A stretch of 64,000 nt of DNA from JAVVVD01 sp036652795 (GCA_036652795.1 JAVVVD010000002.1:206381-270380), one strand, 5' to 3'. Positions 17,923 through 26,795 are shown, counted from the stretch's first letter. Translations and numbers: made by a program. Notes: generated from the letters alone by a model not told the origin.

Positions 17923-18732
17923 TTATTCTACAGCGTCAAAATCCACTATACAGCCACACGGGCACACCTTGGCACACGCACCGCATCTTGTGCACTTGTT
18001 TGCATCTATGCGAGCAAATCCATTCTCCACTATTATAGCGTCATACTGGCATTCCTTCACGCAGCGCGAGCAGGCGATGCATGCCTTCATGCAGGCATCA
18101 CGCGCATCTCTACCCGTATCGCTGTTGCGGCACAAGACCAGCACTTTATGATCTGTTGGCAGCAGTCGTATTGCGCTACGCGGACATTTGTCGATGCAGT
18201 TGCCACACCCAACACACTTTTTCTCATCTATGCGCGCAATGTCATTTTCCATATTTATCGCGCCGAACGCACATGCCTGTGCACAATCGCCCAGCCCTAT
18301 GCAGGAGAATCTACACACCTTTGGCCCGCCCGCTATTGACGCGGCTACAACACAGCTGCGATAGCCATCATAATCATAGCGATCCTTGGCTATACCCGAT
18401 GTACCTTGGCATATCACACGAGCAACCACCTTCTCGCTTCGCTCAACCGATATTCCCATCACAAGGCCAATCTGCTCCGCTGCATCCGATCCGCTGGCAG
18501 GGCAACCTGTGGGTTTTGCATCGCCGCGTACCACTGCGTCCGCAAATGCATCGCAGCCCGCATACCCGCACGCCCCGCAGTTAGCTCCGCCCAGATAATC
18601 CCTTATCTGCTGTATGCGCGGATCCACATGCACGGCAAGTTTTTTGTCGGCGGCAGAAAGCACAGCGCCAAATATAAGACCCATAACGCCCAATATGCCA
18701 AGCGCCAATATTACAGGGATATAAGTTTCCAT
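17923..18732 (-). CDS. rnfB: Rnf complex subunit B (iron-sulfur)
   Basis: The ferredoxin-accepting subunit, 269 residues. An N-terminal membrane helix is followed by a [4Fe-4S] domain (GGANCGACGYAGC) and a string of ferredoxin-type motifs, including CIGLGDCAQAC, CVGCGNCIDKC, CIACSRCVKEC and CTRCGACAKVC. It takes electrons from reduced ferredoxin and passes them to the membrane subunits. It is the last gene of the rnfC-D-E-A-B operon, 15 bases after rnfA. It ends before a terminator shared with the convergent HD-GYP gene. Confidence 0.95.
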   Translation of the reverse strand: METYIPVILALGILGVMGLIFGAVLSAADKKLAVHVDPRIQQIRDYLGGANCGACGYAGCDAFADAVVRGDAKPTGCPASGSDAAEQIGLVMGISVERSEKVVARVICQGTSGIAKDRYDYDGYRSCVVAASIAGGPKVCRFSCIGLGDCAQACAFGAINMENDIARIDEKKCVGCGNCIDKCPRSAIRLLPTDHKVLVLCRNSDTGRDARDACMKACIACSRCVKECQYDAIIVENGFARIDANKCTRCGACAKVCPCGCIVDFDAVE

Positions 18733-18747
18733 TTGCTTATGTCCTCC

Positions 18748-19335
18748 TTAGTTGCCCATGCCAGAAAAGCCCATGAACGCCACACTCATTAGACCCGCAA
18801 TAACGAGCGATATTGGGAAGCCTTTGAATACCTGGGGTATTTTTGAGGTTTCCAGCCGCTCTCTTACACCCGCCATCAGCACTATAGCCAGCAGGAAGCC
18901 CAACGCGCCAAATACGCCGTTAAGTACTGAATACAGCAGATTATAGCTGCTATTGATGTTTAATATGGTAACGCCCAGCACCGCACAGTTGGTTGTGATG
19001 AGTGGCAGATATATTCCCAATGCCCGATACAGGCTGGGGCTGCTCTTTTTTATAAACATCTCAACAAGCTGCACAAGGCTGGCAATAATCAATATGAAGC
19101 TTATCGTATCCAGATACTTCAGCTCCAGCGGAATCAGCACCAGATTATACATCAGCCATGTAAACAACGATGCCAATGCCATAACAAACGTTACCGCCAA
19201 ACCCATGCCCGCCGCGGTTTCCACCTTGGTCGAAACACCCAAAAAGGGGCAGCATCCCAAAAAACGGGAGAAGATGAAGTTGTTGCTCAGTACACAGCTG
19301 ACCATGAACAAAAGTACTTTAGATATATCGCTCAT
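18748..19335 (-). CDS. rnfA: Rnf complex subunit A (membrane)
   Basis: An integral membrane subunit of 195 residues with six predicted helices, homologous to NqrE. The signature ITTNCAVLG is present, along with FLGCCPFLG near the N-terminus; conserved Cys residues in RnfA and RnfE are known to hold an intramembrane iron-sulfur centre. It overlaps the rnfE stop as ATGA. With RnfD and RnfE it forms the ion-translocating core. Confidence 0.95.
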   Translation of the reverse strand: MSDISKVLLFMVSCVLSNNFIFSRFLGCCPFLGVSTKVETAAGMGLAVTFVMALASLFTWLMYNLVLIPLELKYLDTISFILIIASLVQLVEMFIKKSSPSLYRALGIYLPLITTNCAVLGVTILNINSSYNLLYSVLNGVFGALGFLLAIVLMAGVRERLETSKIPQVFKGFPISLVIAGLMSVAFMGFSGMGN

Positions 19336-19970
19336 GCGTGAAGCTCCTCCCTCTTACGCTTTCTTTCCATTGTGCGCTCTGTAATTAGGTTGACTATCCC
19401 AAGCACCAGCCCGAATATCATAAAGCCGCCCGGGGCAAGTATCATTATTAGCATCGGATCGTAACCCATTCCCAGTATGTTAAATCCAAACAATGTACCG
19501 TTACCCAGCAATTCCCTTATACATCCTATTATTGTAATCGCCAGCGTAAAGCCAACACCCATGCCAATGCCATCCATAGCGCTTGCAGCAACGGAATTTT
19601 TACTTGCGAATGCTTCCGCACGGGCAAGTATTATGCAGTTGACCACTATCAGCGGAATGAACATGCCCAGGCTTTCATATAGGGCCGGCACAAACGCCTG
19701 CATTAGCATCTGCACCATCGTAACGAACGTGCAGATGACTACCACGAATGCAGGTATCCTCACCTTGTCAGGTATAAAGTTGCGCAGCAGCGATATAACC
19801 ACGTTAGAGCCTACCAACACAAATGTAGCGGCAGCACCCATACCTATTCCGTTTATCGCGCTTGTGGTAACGGCAAGCGTTGGGCATGTGCCAAGTACCA
19901 GACGGAATGTCGGGTTTTCCGTCACAACGCCGTTTAGGAACACACCGGCCATGCTTTTATTGTTTCGCAT
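19332..19970 (-). CDS. rnfE: Rnf complex subunit E (membrane)
   Basis: An integral membrane subunit of 212 residues, homologous to NqrD and pseudo-symmetric with RnfA. The signature motifs LGTCPTLAVTT and PLIVVNCIILARAEAFA are seen. It overlaps the end of rnfD by 14 bases, which leaves no room for the rnfG gene that normally lies between rnfD and rnfE. Confidence 0.95.
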   Translation of the reverse strand: MRNNKSMAGVFLNGVVTENPTFRLVLGTCPTLAVTTSAINGIGMGAAATFVLVGSNVVISLLRNFIPDKVRIPAFVVVICTFVTMVQMLMQAFVPALYESLGMFIPLIVVNCIILARAEAFASKNSVAASAMDGIGMGVGFTLAITIIGCIRELLGNGTLFGFNILGMGYDPMLIMILAPGGFMIFGLVLGIVNLITERTMERKRKREELHA

Positions 19971-20880
19971 CTGCTTTCACCTCTCCGTACAGCCTTGGTT
20001 TTACGTATTTGTCTATAAGCGGAGTTGTGATGTTCATAATCAATATCGCATACGTCACGCCCTCCGGATATGAGCCAAAATTCCTTATTACCGCCACGAG
20101 CAAACCGCATCCCGCAGCATATATATATTGTCCACGCTGGGTCATTGGGCTTGTTGTATAGTCAGTTGCCATAAACACCGCACCAAAGAGCAATCCTCCT
20201 GAAAGCACGCCCACCAGCACATCATTGCCAAATATCAGCGCAAATAGCGCGTAGGAGGCCACCATAATCACCGGTATACGCCACGCTATAACATGGCGTA
20301 TCAGCATATAGATGAATCCCAGCAGTATCGCCGCCTTGCACACCTCGCCAATGGAGCCCGGCACGTTGCCCAGTAAAAGGTCCATTGTAGTGGCCGGATA
20401 TCCGGCGAGCGGCGTAGCCGAAGCCACAGCGTCAACCGTCTGCAATTTTGTTGGCAGCACGAATGAGGTCATACGAACCGGCCAGCTCGTCAGCAATACT
20501 GCACGCGCAGCCAGCGCAGGGTTTAGGAAGTTATCTCCTATGCCGCCAAAGAGCTGTTTTACCAATACTATCGCAATACCGCTTCCGATTATTGGCATCC
20601 ACCACGGCGATGTCGGCGGCAGGTTAAGTCCCAATATAAGCCCCGTCACCACTGCGGAAAGGTCGCCAATGCGTACCGCTTGTTTTGTTAGCTTCTGCCA
20701 AAGGAACTCGAAGAGTACGGCGCTGGCTATGCTAATAGCTATTACGGCTGCCGCCCCCATACCGAAGTAATATACGCCCGCAATAGTTGCCGGCAACAGT
20801 GCGATTATTACATCGCCCATAAGCCTTGTGGTGTTTTCAGGGCAGCGGATATGTGGAGCAGTCGAAAGATACAGCTTCAT
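19957..20880 (-). CDS. rnfD: Rnf complex subunit D (membrane flavoprotein)
   Basis: An integral membrane subunit of 307 residues, homologous to NqrB. ATG 20880 follows the rnfC stop by one base, with GGAGGAACAAGTGAT upstream. The segment DAVASATPLAG contains the Thr expected to carry covalent FMN, which an ApbE-type flavin transferase attaches; no such gene is in the window. Multiple helices are evident, including a C-terminal group. It overlaps rnfE by 14 bases. Confidence 0.93.
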   Translation of the reverse strand: MKLYLSTAPHIRCPENTTRLMGDVIIALLPATIAGVYYFGMGAAAVIAISIASAVLFEFLWQKLTKQAVRIGDLSAVVTGLILGLNLPPTSPWWMPIIGSGIAIVLVKQLFGGIGDNFLNPALAARAVLLTSWPVRMTSFVLPTKLQTVDAVASATPLAGYPATTMDLLLGNVPGSIGEVCKAAILLGFIYMLIRHVIAWRIPVIMVASYALFALIFGNDVLVGVLSGGLLFGAVFMATDYTTSPMTQRGQYIYAAGCGLLVAVIRNFGSYPEGVTYAILIMNITTPLIDKYVKPRLYGEVKADAKQ

Positions 20881-20881
20881 A

Positions 20882-22210
20882 TCACTTGTTCCTCCTTGCT
20901 TGCGCACTTATCGCATCCTTAGTGATTTTAAATGACGCTGTAAGCCAACGGCGCGATGGACATGTGTATGAACAGCAGCCGCATACTATACACTCCATAA
21001 CGTAGTTGGCCTCCGCACCCTTAAGATCGCCCCTGTCGCAAAAATGCTTTATACGATATGGGTTTAGCCCTATAGGGCAAACCTCAACGCAACGCGCACA
21101 TCGGATGCATGGCTGTTCTGCAACACTGCGCGCATCCTTTTGGTTAAGCACCACGATGCCGCCACCGCCCTTTGTCACAGACGCATCGTTATCTGGCGCA
21201 CAAGGACCAGTCATGCCGCCGCCGGCGATTATCTTACCCGGCTCCTCACTATAGCCTTCGCACGCACCTATAACATCCTGGAAAATCGTGCCTATCCTCA
21301 GCAGCATATTGGATGGCTTCATCACACAGCCCGTAACCGTAGTTACGCGCTCTATAAGTGGTATTCCGTCCACCACAGCATCGGCAATTGCCGCTGCTGT
21401 CGCCACATTTATTACTATCGTATGCACATCCAGCGGCAGCTTCTTGCTTGGCACCTCACGGCCTGTTATCGCCTTTATAAGCTGTTTTTCGCCGCCCTGT
21501 GGGTACTTTGTTCGCAAAACCTTGATTTCAACCCCGTCGCGACCTGTAGCCGCCTTGCGCATTGTTGCAATTGCTTCAGGTTTATTATCCTCTATTGCGA
21601 TAACACCGCGCTCCACATTGAGCGCACGCATCACAGCGCGCAATCCATCCACCACACGCAGCGGCGTTTCGATCATCAGACGATAATCAGAGGTAAGGTA
21701 TGTTTCGCATTCCGCGCCGTTTAGTATGATGGTATCGCAATACTTTCCCTCGCCTACCATCAGCTTGATATGCGTGGGAAATGTTGCGCCGCCCATACCG
21801 CATATGCCGGCCGCCTTTATGGTTGGCACTATCAATGCAGGATCTGCCGTTTCCACATTGCCCAGGCCATTTTTTTCGACCCATGTATCCATGAAGTCAT
21901 TTTTGATTGTAACCGTCATTACAGGCGCCGCACCTAGCGAAGCCTTGGGAGCCACCTCCGTCACCTGACCTGAAACGCTCGCATGCACAGGCAAGCCTAA
22001 GGCACCCATCGGTTCGCCTATCAATTGGCCTACCTTAACATAATCTCCCTTTTTTACAACCGGATTACTTGGCGCTCCTAGATGCATGGCCATTGGGATA
22101 GCCACCGTGTCAGATACAAATGAACGTATCGGAACGTCTCTCGTTTGATCCTTGCCCTCATGCTTATCATGCATGGGATGCACACCACCACGGAAAGAAT
22201 ACTTTGGCAA
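20882..22210 (-). CDS. rnfC: Rnf complex subunit C (NADH-binding)
   Basis: The peripheral subunit of 442 residues that reduces NAD+. It has the N-terminal FRGGVHP motif, the FMN/NADH-binding glycine-rich segment GICGMGGATFPTHIKL, and two [4Fe-4S] motifs near the C-terminus (CIRCARCVEVC and CIVCGCCSYTC). I prefer TTG 22210, because AGGTGG lies six bases before it; an in-frame GTG at 22231 has no ribosome binding site. As first gene of the operon it precedes rnfD by one base. Electrons from ferredoxin reduced by IorAB could enter here as NADH. Confidence 0.93.
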   Translation of the reverse strand: MPKYSFRGGVHPMHDKHEGKDQTRDVPIRSFVSDTVAIPMAMHLGAPSNPVVKKGDYVKVGQLIGEPMGALGLPVHASVSGQVTEVAPKASLGAAPVMTVTIKNDFMDTWVEKNGLGNVETADPALIVPTIKAAGICGMGGATFPTHIKLMVGEGKYCDTIILNGAECETYLTSDYRLMIETPLRVVDGLRAVMRALNVERGVIAIEDNKPEAIATMRKAATGRDGVEIKVLRTKYPQGGEKQLIKAITGREVPSKKLPLDVHTIVINVATAAAIADAVVDGIPLIERVTTVTGCVMKPSNMLLRIGTIFQDVIGACEGYSEEPGKIIAGGGMTGPCAPDNDASVTKGGGGIVVLNQKDARSVAEQPCIRCARCVEVCPIGLNPYRIKHFCDRGDLKGAEANYVMECIVCGCCSYTCPSRRWLTASFKITKDAISAQARRNK

Positions 22211-22262
22211 TTCATTCCACCTGCCTATCACTATATAGATGTGTAGATTTGTTTTGGACTTT

Positions 22263-22268
22263 ATTATA
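22263..22268 (-). promoter_or_regulatory. Probable -10 box of the rnf operon
   Basis: Minus strand TATAAT (22268-22263) lies about 50 bases before rnfC. The -35 region at 17 bases (TGTGCA) is weak. Confidence 0.4.
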
Positions 22269-22329
22269 TCACAATCTTTTTATGATGCACAGCCTTAGGA
22301 TAATGCTAATAAGTATATATTATATTGTC

Positions 22330-22713
22330 TTATTTTCTGCTATCACGCTCACCTTTTACGAATTGAACTGCCGCAATAAGCAGCAGGAATATTCCAAAGC
22401 CACGGCGCAGCCATGGTGCAGCCAGCATAGATGCTAAAAAAGCGCCGGCAGCAGCAGCCACAGCGCCTGATATGATTACACTCATGCATTCCTTCACATC
22501 CAGCCTGCCGGCCCTATTGTGCACTATAAGCGCAACAACTGCCGCCGGCAAAAACGCAAGCATGTTTACACCCTGCGCATCATGCTGAGGCATTGCGCAT
22601 AGCAGCGTCAGTGCGGGTATCATCACCGTCCCCCCGCCCATACCCATTCCGGCAGCCACGCCTGCCAAAAAGCCAAATATCACATACAGCAGCCAGTTCA
22701 TATAAGCATCCAT
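22330..22713 (-). CDS. TauE/SafE-type exporter, second half-size subunit
   Basis: A membrane protein of 127 residues with about four helices and the glycine-rich GVAAGMGMGGGTVMIP motif found at the start of each half of TSUP (TauE/SafE) transporters. The preceding gene encodes another half with the matching motif, and the two overlap by 16 bases. Full-length TSUP proteins have about 250 residues, so the pair adds up to one transporter. Substrates of the family include sulfite and organic sulfonates; none can be assigned here. ATG 22713 is taken as start, although ATG 22701 is possible. Confidence 0.8.
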   Translation of the reverse strand: MDAYMNWLLYVIFGFLAGVAAGMGMGGGTVMIPALTLLCAMPQHDAQGVNMLAFLPAAVVALIVHNRAGRLDVKECMSVIISGAVAAAAGAFLASMLAAPWLRRGFGIFLLLIAAVQFVKGERDSRK

Positions 22714-23057
22714 ATCGCAGACGCTACCATCAGCGCCGAAAATATACGGTTAAGCCACAGCCGTTTCAGCCTGCCTACCAGCTTTGCCCCTACAAATCCG
22801 CCAAGCGTCAGCGCCGGCGCCACAAACAATAGCGCCCGATAGTCCACATTGCCCTGCATTGCATACATTGCACCGCTTATGGCGGTAAGCGGAAGCATAA
22901 TGCTTATGGCGCTGGCATGGGCTTTTTCCGCCGGGAATGCGCACATATCCTTTAGCGCTATTACCGCCACCATGCCACCGCCTGCGCCAAACAAACCGTT
23001 ACACAGGCCTGCGGCAATCCCCGCCGCTATACCGCGCATATTCATATTTTTGCCCAT
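22698..23057 (-). CDS. TauE/SafE-type exporter, first half-size subunit
   Basis: A membrane protein of 119 residues with about four helices and the motif GLCNGLFGAGGGMVAV, the N-terminal half signature of TSUP transporters. ATG 23057 follows GGCGGTGAT and a run of seven T. That ribosome binding site lies in the 3' arm of a hairpin, so initiation or transcription into the gene may be conditional. The gene overlaps the second half-size gene by 16 bases. The two half-genes probably produce a heterodimer. Confidence 0.8.
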   Translation of the reverse strand: MGKNMNMRGIAAGIAAGLCNGLFGAGGGMVAVIALKDMCAFPAEKAHASAISIMLPLTAISGAMYAMQGNVDYRALLFVAPALTLGGFVGAKLVGRLKRLWLNRIFSALMVASAIWMLI

Positions 23058-23100
23058 AAAAAAATCACCGCCATGCACTAGTCTTTGCACAGTGGTGATT
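23056..23100 (-). terminator. Hairpin and T-run overlapping the TauE ribosome binding site
   Basis: Stem 23100-23086 with 23077-23063 has 13 pairs and two mismatches and is followed on the minus strand by seven T. It looks like the terminator of the GNAT gene, yet it contains the Shine-Dalgarno sequence and abuts the start of the TauE gene. Confidence 0.6.
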
Positions 23101-23138
23101 ATTATTCGAATTCATGCCAACATAAGCTATCAATATGC

Positions 23139-24266
23139 CTATAATGATTTTATATAGCAGCGTCTCCGCTTATGCTGCTCCTTGTCAAACAGCTTCCACT
23201 GTGCCTGAACCTTTTCATTATACTCAAGCTGCGGGCCCGTTTCACCAAATAGCACATCGTTTTTGCATGCGCTCTCCAGCGCATGGCATAGTATTATCGC
23301 GTTTATTCCCAGCCCCTGAAGGTCTGGATGTACGGCAACAAGCAACATATCCTCAGTATCGTTAGGTTTGCTCAACGCCTTTAGTACACCTAACCACCCA
23401 AACGGCATTAGCCTGCCATGGCTCTTTTGCAGCGCCGTTGCCAGCGATGGAGCGCCAACGCCAAAAGCCACCATGTCTTCGTTTTGATCCATAACAAAGC
23501 ACGCATAATCCGGGTTGACCAGCGGTATGAATTTTTTTGAATACTTTTTTATCTGCTTTTCCGTAAGCTCTACCACACCATACAGATCCGCATAGGCAAT
23601 ATTTACCAGTCGGAATACCTTCTCAACGTAGCTCCTATATTCGTAATTATGTTTTACCTTGGCAAGATGGTAGCTCCCGTGCTGCATTGCCCTCTCGGCA
23701 ACACGTTTTAGCCGATCCAGCGCCTCATCCTGATCCGACAGCTTTATCAGATACTCCACCCAATCGGTGTCCTTTGCATAGCCTATCCGTTCCATGTGCG
23801 TATTGTAATACGGGTGATTATAGTAGGTTATATACATGCCGCGCCGATCAAATCCCTCAACCAGCATGCCCTCGCGATCCAGATCGCAAAATCCCAGTGG
23901 TCCATGCACTTGCGTACATCCTTTTTCGCGCGCCAACCCTTCCACTGCGCCAAACAGCGCATCCACTACTTCAGCGTCATCAATAAAGTCTACCTGTGAA
24001 AAGCGCATACGCTTCTGCTTAAATTTTTCATTCGCTTTATGGCTGATTATGGCGCCTATTCGCCCCACTATCTGCCCATCTCTGTAAGCCAGAAAACACT
24101 TTGCATCACAATACTCAAAAGCTGGATTTTTTTTCCTATCCCAATCATCAAGATCATCCCCATACATGGCCGGCACGTACTGGGGCACGTCCTTATATAG
24201 CACATTGGGATAATCCACAAACTTTCTTAAATCACGTTTTGTGGTTACTTCTTTTATTGTTATCAT
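23139..24266 (-). CDS. GNAT-fold N-acetyltransferase-like protein
   Basis: A protein of 375 residues. The C-terminal part carries a GNAT acetyl-CoA motif (LLVAVHPDLQGLGINAII, about 305-325). The N-terminal part (FVDYPNVLYKDVPQYVPAM) is typical of a family of large Clostridia GNAT-like proteins of unknown substrate. ATG 24266 is selected because GGGGGA precedes it; the frame extends upstream without a ribosome binding site. It appears to be a single gene followed by a hairpin. I do not assign a substrate. Confidence 0.75.
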   Translation of the reverse strand: MITIKEVTTKRDLRKFVDYPNVLYKDVPQYVPAMYGDDLDDWDRKKNPAFEYCDAKCFLAYRDGQIVGRIGAIISHKANEKFKQKRMRFSQVDFIDDAEVVDALFGAVEGLAREKGCTQVHGPLGFCDLDREGMLVEGFDRRGMYITYYNHPYYNTHMERIGYAKDTDWVEYLIKLSDQDEALDRLKRVAERAMQHGSYHLAKVKHNYEYRSYVEKVFRLVNIAYADLYGVVELTEKQIKKYSKKFIPLVNPDYACFVMDQNEDMVAFGVGAPSLATALQKSHGRLMPFGWLGVLKALSKPNDTEDMLLVAVHPDLQGLGINAIILCHALESACKNDVLFGETGPQLEYNEKVQAQWKLFDKEQHKRRRCYIKSL

Positions 24267-24527
24267 TTTATTCCCCCAACCATATACTATATATATATAT
24301 AATCCCAGACGGAGATAGTATATCAGAATATGTTGAAATTTGCAAAACCATATCATCTTTCCGCATCATCTGACCGCATCATCCATCTGCAAATCCCTAT
24401 AATGTCTGCATCTACCATTCACACCATCAATCGCTACCATTCACACCAAAATTGGTTTCAAAATGAACTTTTATTGTAAAGTCAATTGGCAGAATGTCCT
24501 GCAATATTAAATTAGGGGAGTAATATT

Positions 24528-24725
24528 ATGAGTAAAACAAGTGCAATTTTAGTCACATTCTTTTTAGGCGGCCTTGGTGTACATAGATTTATGGCCGGTA
24601 AAACCGGAACAGGTATTATCTGGCTGTTAACAGCTGGCTGTGTCGGCATCGGTTGGATGATAGATTTTTTCAAGGTTTGCACGGGCAAGTTCACCGATAA
24701 GTCCGGCAACGTTTGGGGCAAATAA
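24528..24725 (+). CDS. TM2 domain protein
   Basis: A 65-residue protein of the TM2 family: two membrane helices (about 6-25 and 31-48) joined by a short turn, with the family motif GGLGVHRFMAGKTGTG and a charged C-terminus. GGGGAG precedes ATG 24528. Function of such short bacterial TM2 proteins is unknown. It is a single gene between two divergently or convergently placed neighbours and ends at an intrinsic terminator. Confidence 0.85.
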   Translation: MSKTSAILVTFFLGGLGVHRFMAGKTGTGIIWLLTAGCVGIGWMIDFFKVCTGKFTDKSGNVWGK

Positions 24726-24752
24726 TTTACTAAAATTTAAAAGCAAAACAAT

Positions 24753-24778
24753 TGAGGCTGTCCATTCGGACAGCCTCA
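24753..24778. terminator. Bidirectional intrinsic terminator
   Basis: An 11-base perfect stem (24753-24763 with 24768-24778) and a four-base loop lie between the convergent TM2 and groEL genes, with T-rich sequence on both sides. Confidence 0.8.
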
Positions 24779-24805
24779 GCTTTATGTGCAGTTTTTTTGT
24801 TTTGA

Positions 24806-26437
24806 TCAATACATACCAGGGCCGCCCATACCTGCGCCTGCCGGCATTGCGGGTTCGGGAGCGGGGATATCGCACACAAGGCTTTCGGTGGTGAGCACCA
24901 TAGCCGCTATGCTTGCCGCATTCTGAAGTGCACTGCGTGTAACCTTTGTTGGGTCGATAATTCCTCTTTCGGCCATCATGCAGTATTCATCGTTCTTGGC
25001 GTCGTAGCCATAGCCGGGCTTATTGTTTTTCTTTATGTTTTCAACGATCACAGAACCCTCAAGTCCCGCGTTTGCAGCTATCTGGCGCACCGGCTCTTCC
25101 AGAGCGCGCACAACGATGGCAATACCTGTTTTATAGTCGCCCTCGGCGTTATCGGCAAGCTTGCGCACCCTGTCCATAACGTTAACAAGCGCTACTCCGC
25201 CACCAGGCACGATGCCCTCTTCCACAGCCGCACGTGTAGCATTGAGTGCATCCTCTATGCGCAGCTTAGCTTCCTTCATCTCAACCTCGGTGGCCGCGCC
25301 TACTGAGATCACCGCAACGCCACCAGCCAGTTTGGCCAAGCGCTCCTGCAGCTTTTCTTTATCGTAATCAGAGGTAGTCTCCTCTATCTGTGCCTTTATG
25401 GAGTTGATGCGAGCCTTTATCTCTGATGGATCGCCTACGCCCTCAACGATTGTTGTGTTTTCCTTATCAACCTTGACCTGGCGCGCACTGCCCAGCATAT
25501 CGACCGTTGTCTCCTTAAGGTCCATACCAAGCTCCTCAGAAATTACCTGGCCGCCGGTAAGTATGGCTATATCCTGTAGCATTGCCTTGCGCCTATCGCC
25601 AAATCCAGGTGCCTTAACCGCCACACATGTGAATGTTCCGCGCAGCTTGTTTACTACCAGTGTCGCAAGCGCCTCACCCTCAACATCCTCGGCAATGATG
25701 AGCAGCTTTTTGCCCTGCTGAACAACAGTTTCCAACAGTGGCAGTATCTCCTGAATATTGCTTATCTTCTTCTCGGTGATGAGTATATACGGGTTCTCCA
25801 GCACGGCCTCCATCTTGTCGGTATTCGTTACCATATATGCCGAAGCATAGCCGCGATCGAACTGCATGCCTTCTACGATATTCAGCTCCGTTTTCATGGT
25901 CTTGGATTCTTCAACCGTGATTACGCCATCGTTGCCGACCTTCTCCATAGCATCGCTTATAAGTGCGCCAACGTTATCATCGCTCGCTGAGATTGATGCA
26001 ACCTGCGCGATTGCCTGCTTGTTTTCAACCGGCTTGCTCAGATCCTTAATGCCGTTGACAGCCTCTTTAACAGCCGCCTCTATACCGCGCTTAAGACCCA
26101 TTGGGTTTGCACCAGCCGCCACGTTCTTCATGCCCTCACGGATCATTGCCTGCGCTAGCAGTGTAGCTGTGGTAGTACCATCGCCGGCCACATCATTGGT
26201 CTTGGTGGCGACTTCTTTAATAAGCTGTGCACCCATGTTTTCAAACGGATCCTCAAGCTCTATCTCCTTTGCGATAGTAACACCGTCGTTTGTGATCATA
26301 GGTGAGCCGTATTTCTTATCCAGTACCACATTGCGACCCTTTGGCCCCAACGTAATTTTGACGGTATCCGCCAGTGCATTCATGCCAGTTTCCAGTGCGC
26401 GTCGTGCTTCTTCTCCGTATTTGAGCTGCTTAGCCAT
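24806..26437 (-). CDS. groEL: Chaperonin GroEL (60 kDa)
   Basis: A complete GroEL of 543 residues that forms the double-ring folding chamber. Hallmarks: LGPKGRNVVLDKK, the ATP-binding GDGTTTATLLAQ (about 86-97), the apical-domain KISNIQEILPLLE, and the C-terminal glycine/methionine-rich tail. It lies 26 bases downstream of groES and is expressed from the CIRCE-controlled promoter. Length and sequence look normal. Confidence 0.98.
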   Translation of the reverse strand: MAKQLKYGEEARRALETGMNALADTVKITLGPKGRNVVLDKKYGSPMITNDGVTIAKEIELEDPFENMGAQLIKEVATKTNDVAGDGTTTATLLAQAMIREGMKNVAAGANPMGLKRGIEAAVKEAVNGIKDLSKPVENKQAIAQVASISASDDNVGALISDAMEKVGNDGVITVEESKTMKTELNIVEGMQFDRGYASAYMVTNTDKMEAVLENPYILITEKKISNIQEILPLLETVVQQGKKLLIIAEDVEGEALATLVVNKLRGTFTCVAVKAPGFGDRRKAMLQDIAILTGGQVISEELGMDLKETTVDMLGSARQVKVDKENTTIVEGVGDPSEIKARINSIKAQIEETTSDYDKEKLQERLAKLAGGVAVISVGAATEVEMKEAKLRIEDALNATRAAVEEGIVPGGGVALVNVMDRVRKLADNAEGDYKTGIAIVVRALEEPVRQIAANAGLEGSVIVENIKKNNKPGYGYDAKNDEYCMMAERGIIDPTKVTRSALQNAASIAAMVLTTESLVCDIPAPEPAMPAGAGMGGPGMY

Positions 26438-26463
26438 ATCAATATCCTCCGTTATTTCTGTTA

Positions 26464-26748
26464 TTATTCTACTACTGCCAGTATGTCGTTCTGACGCACA
26501 ATGATGTATTCCTCACCGTCCAGCTTGACCTCTGTGCCGGCATATTTTGAGAATATCACCTTATCGCCAACCTTGACGTGCATAACGATCTCCTTGCCGT
26601 CTACATTGCCGCCCGGGCCTACCGCAACGATATCGCTCATGACCGGTTTTTCCTTAGCGCTGCCGGTAAGAATTATGCCGCTCTTGGTGGTTTCTTCAGC
26701 TTCTGCGCTCTTTAATACTACTCTGTCTGCAAGTGGTTTGAGATTCAT
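26464..26748 (-). CDS. groES: Co-chaperonin GroES (10 kDa)
   Basis: A GroES of 94 residues that caps the GroEL chamber. LKPLADRVVLK, a mobile loop with TKSGIILTG, and the C-terminal YIIVRQNDILAVVE are typical. ATG 26748 is preceded by GGAGGCACAAAC; the frame extends upstream without a ribosome binding site. Transcription starts from a consensus promoter overlapped downstream by CIRCE, so HrcA repression is expected; hrcA is not in the window. Confidence 0.97.
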   Translation of the reverse strand: MNLKPLADRVVLKSAEAEETTKSGIILTGSAKEKPVMSDIVAVGPGGNVDGKEIVMHVKVGDKVIFSKYAGTEVKLDGEEYIIVRQNDILAVVE

Positions 26749-26795
26749 GTTTGTGCCTCCTTGATATTTTAAGTTATTATGTGTGCTTTGTAGCA

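Noticed and set aside
22208..22231. GTG 22231 as start of rnfC
   Set aside because: No Shine-Dalgarno sequence precedes it, while AGGTGG is well placed for TTG 22210. It remains possible.
24412..24448. Direct repeat of a 15-base sequence before the TM2 gene
   Set aside because: Only two copies 22 bases apart in simple, A/C-rich sequence; no CRISPR-like spacing or further copies.
25866..26504. Long open frame on the plus strand opposite groEL/groES
   Set aside because: It is antisense to two certain genes, has no ribosome binding site, and its composition mirrors groEL codons. Similar antisense frames opposite rnf, ior, xdh and hydantoinase genes were rejected for the same reason.
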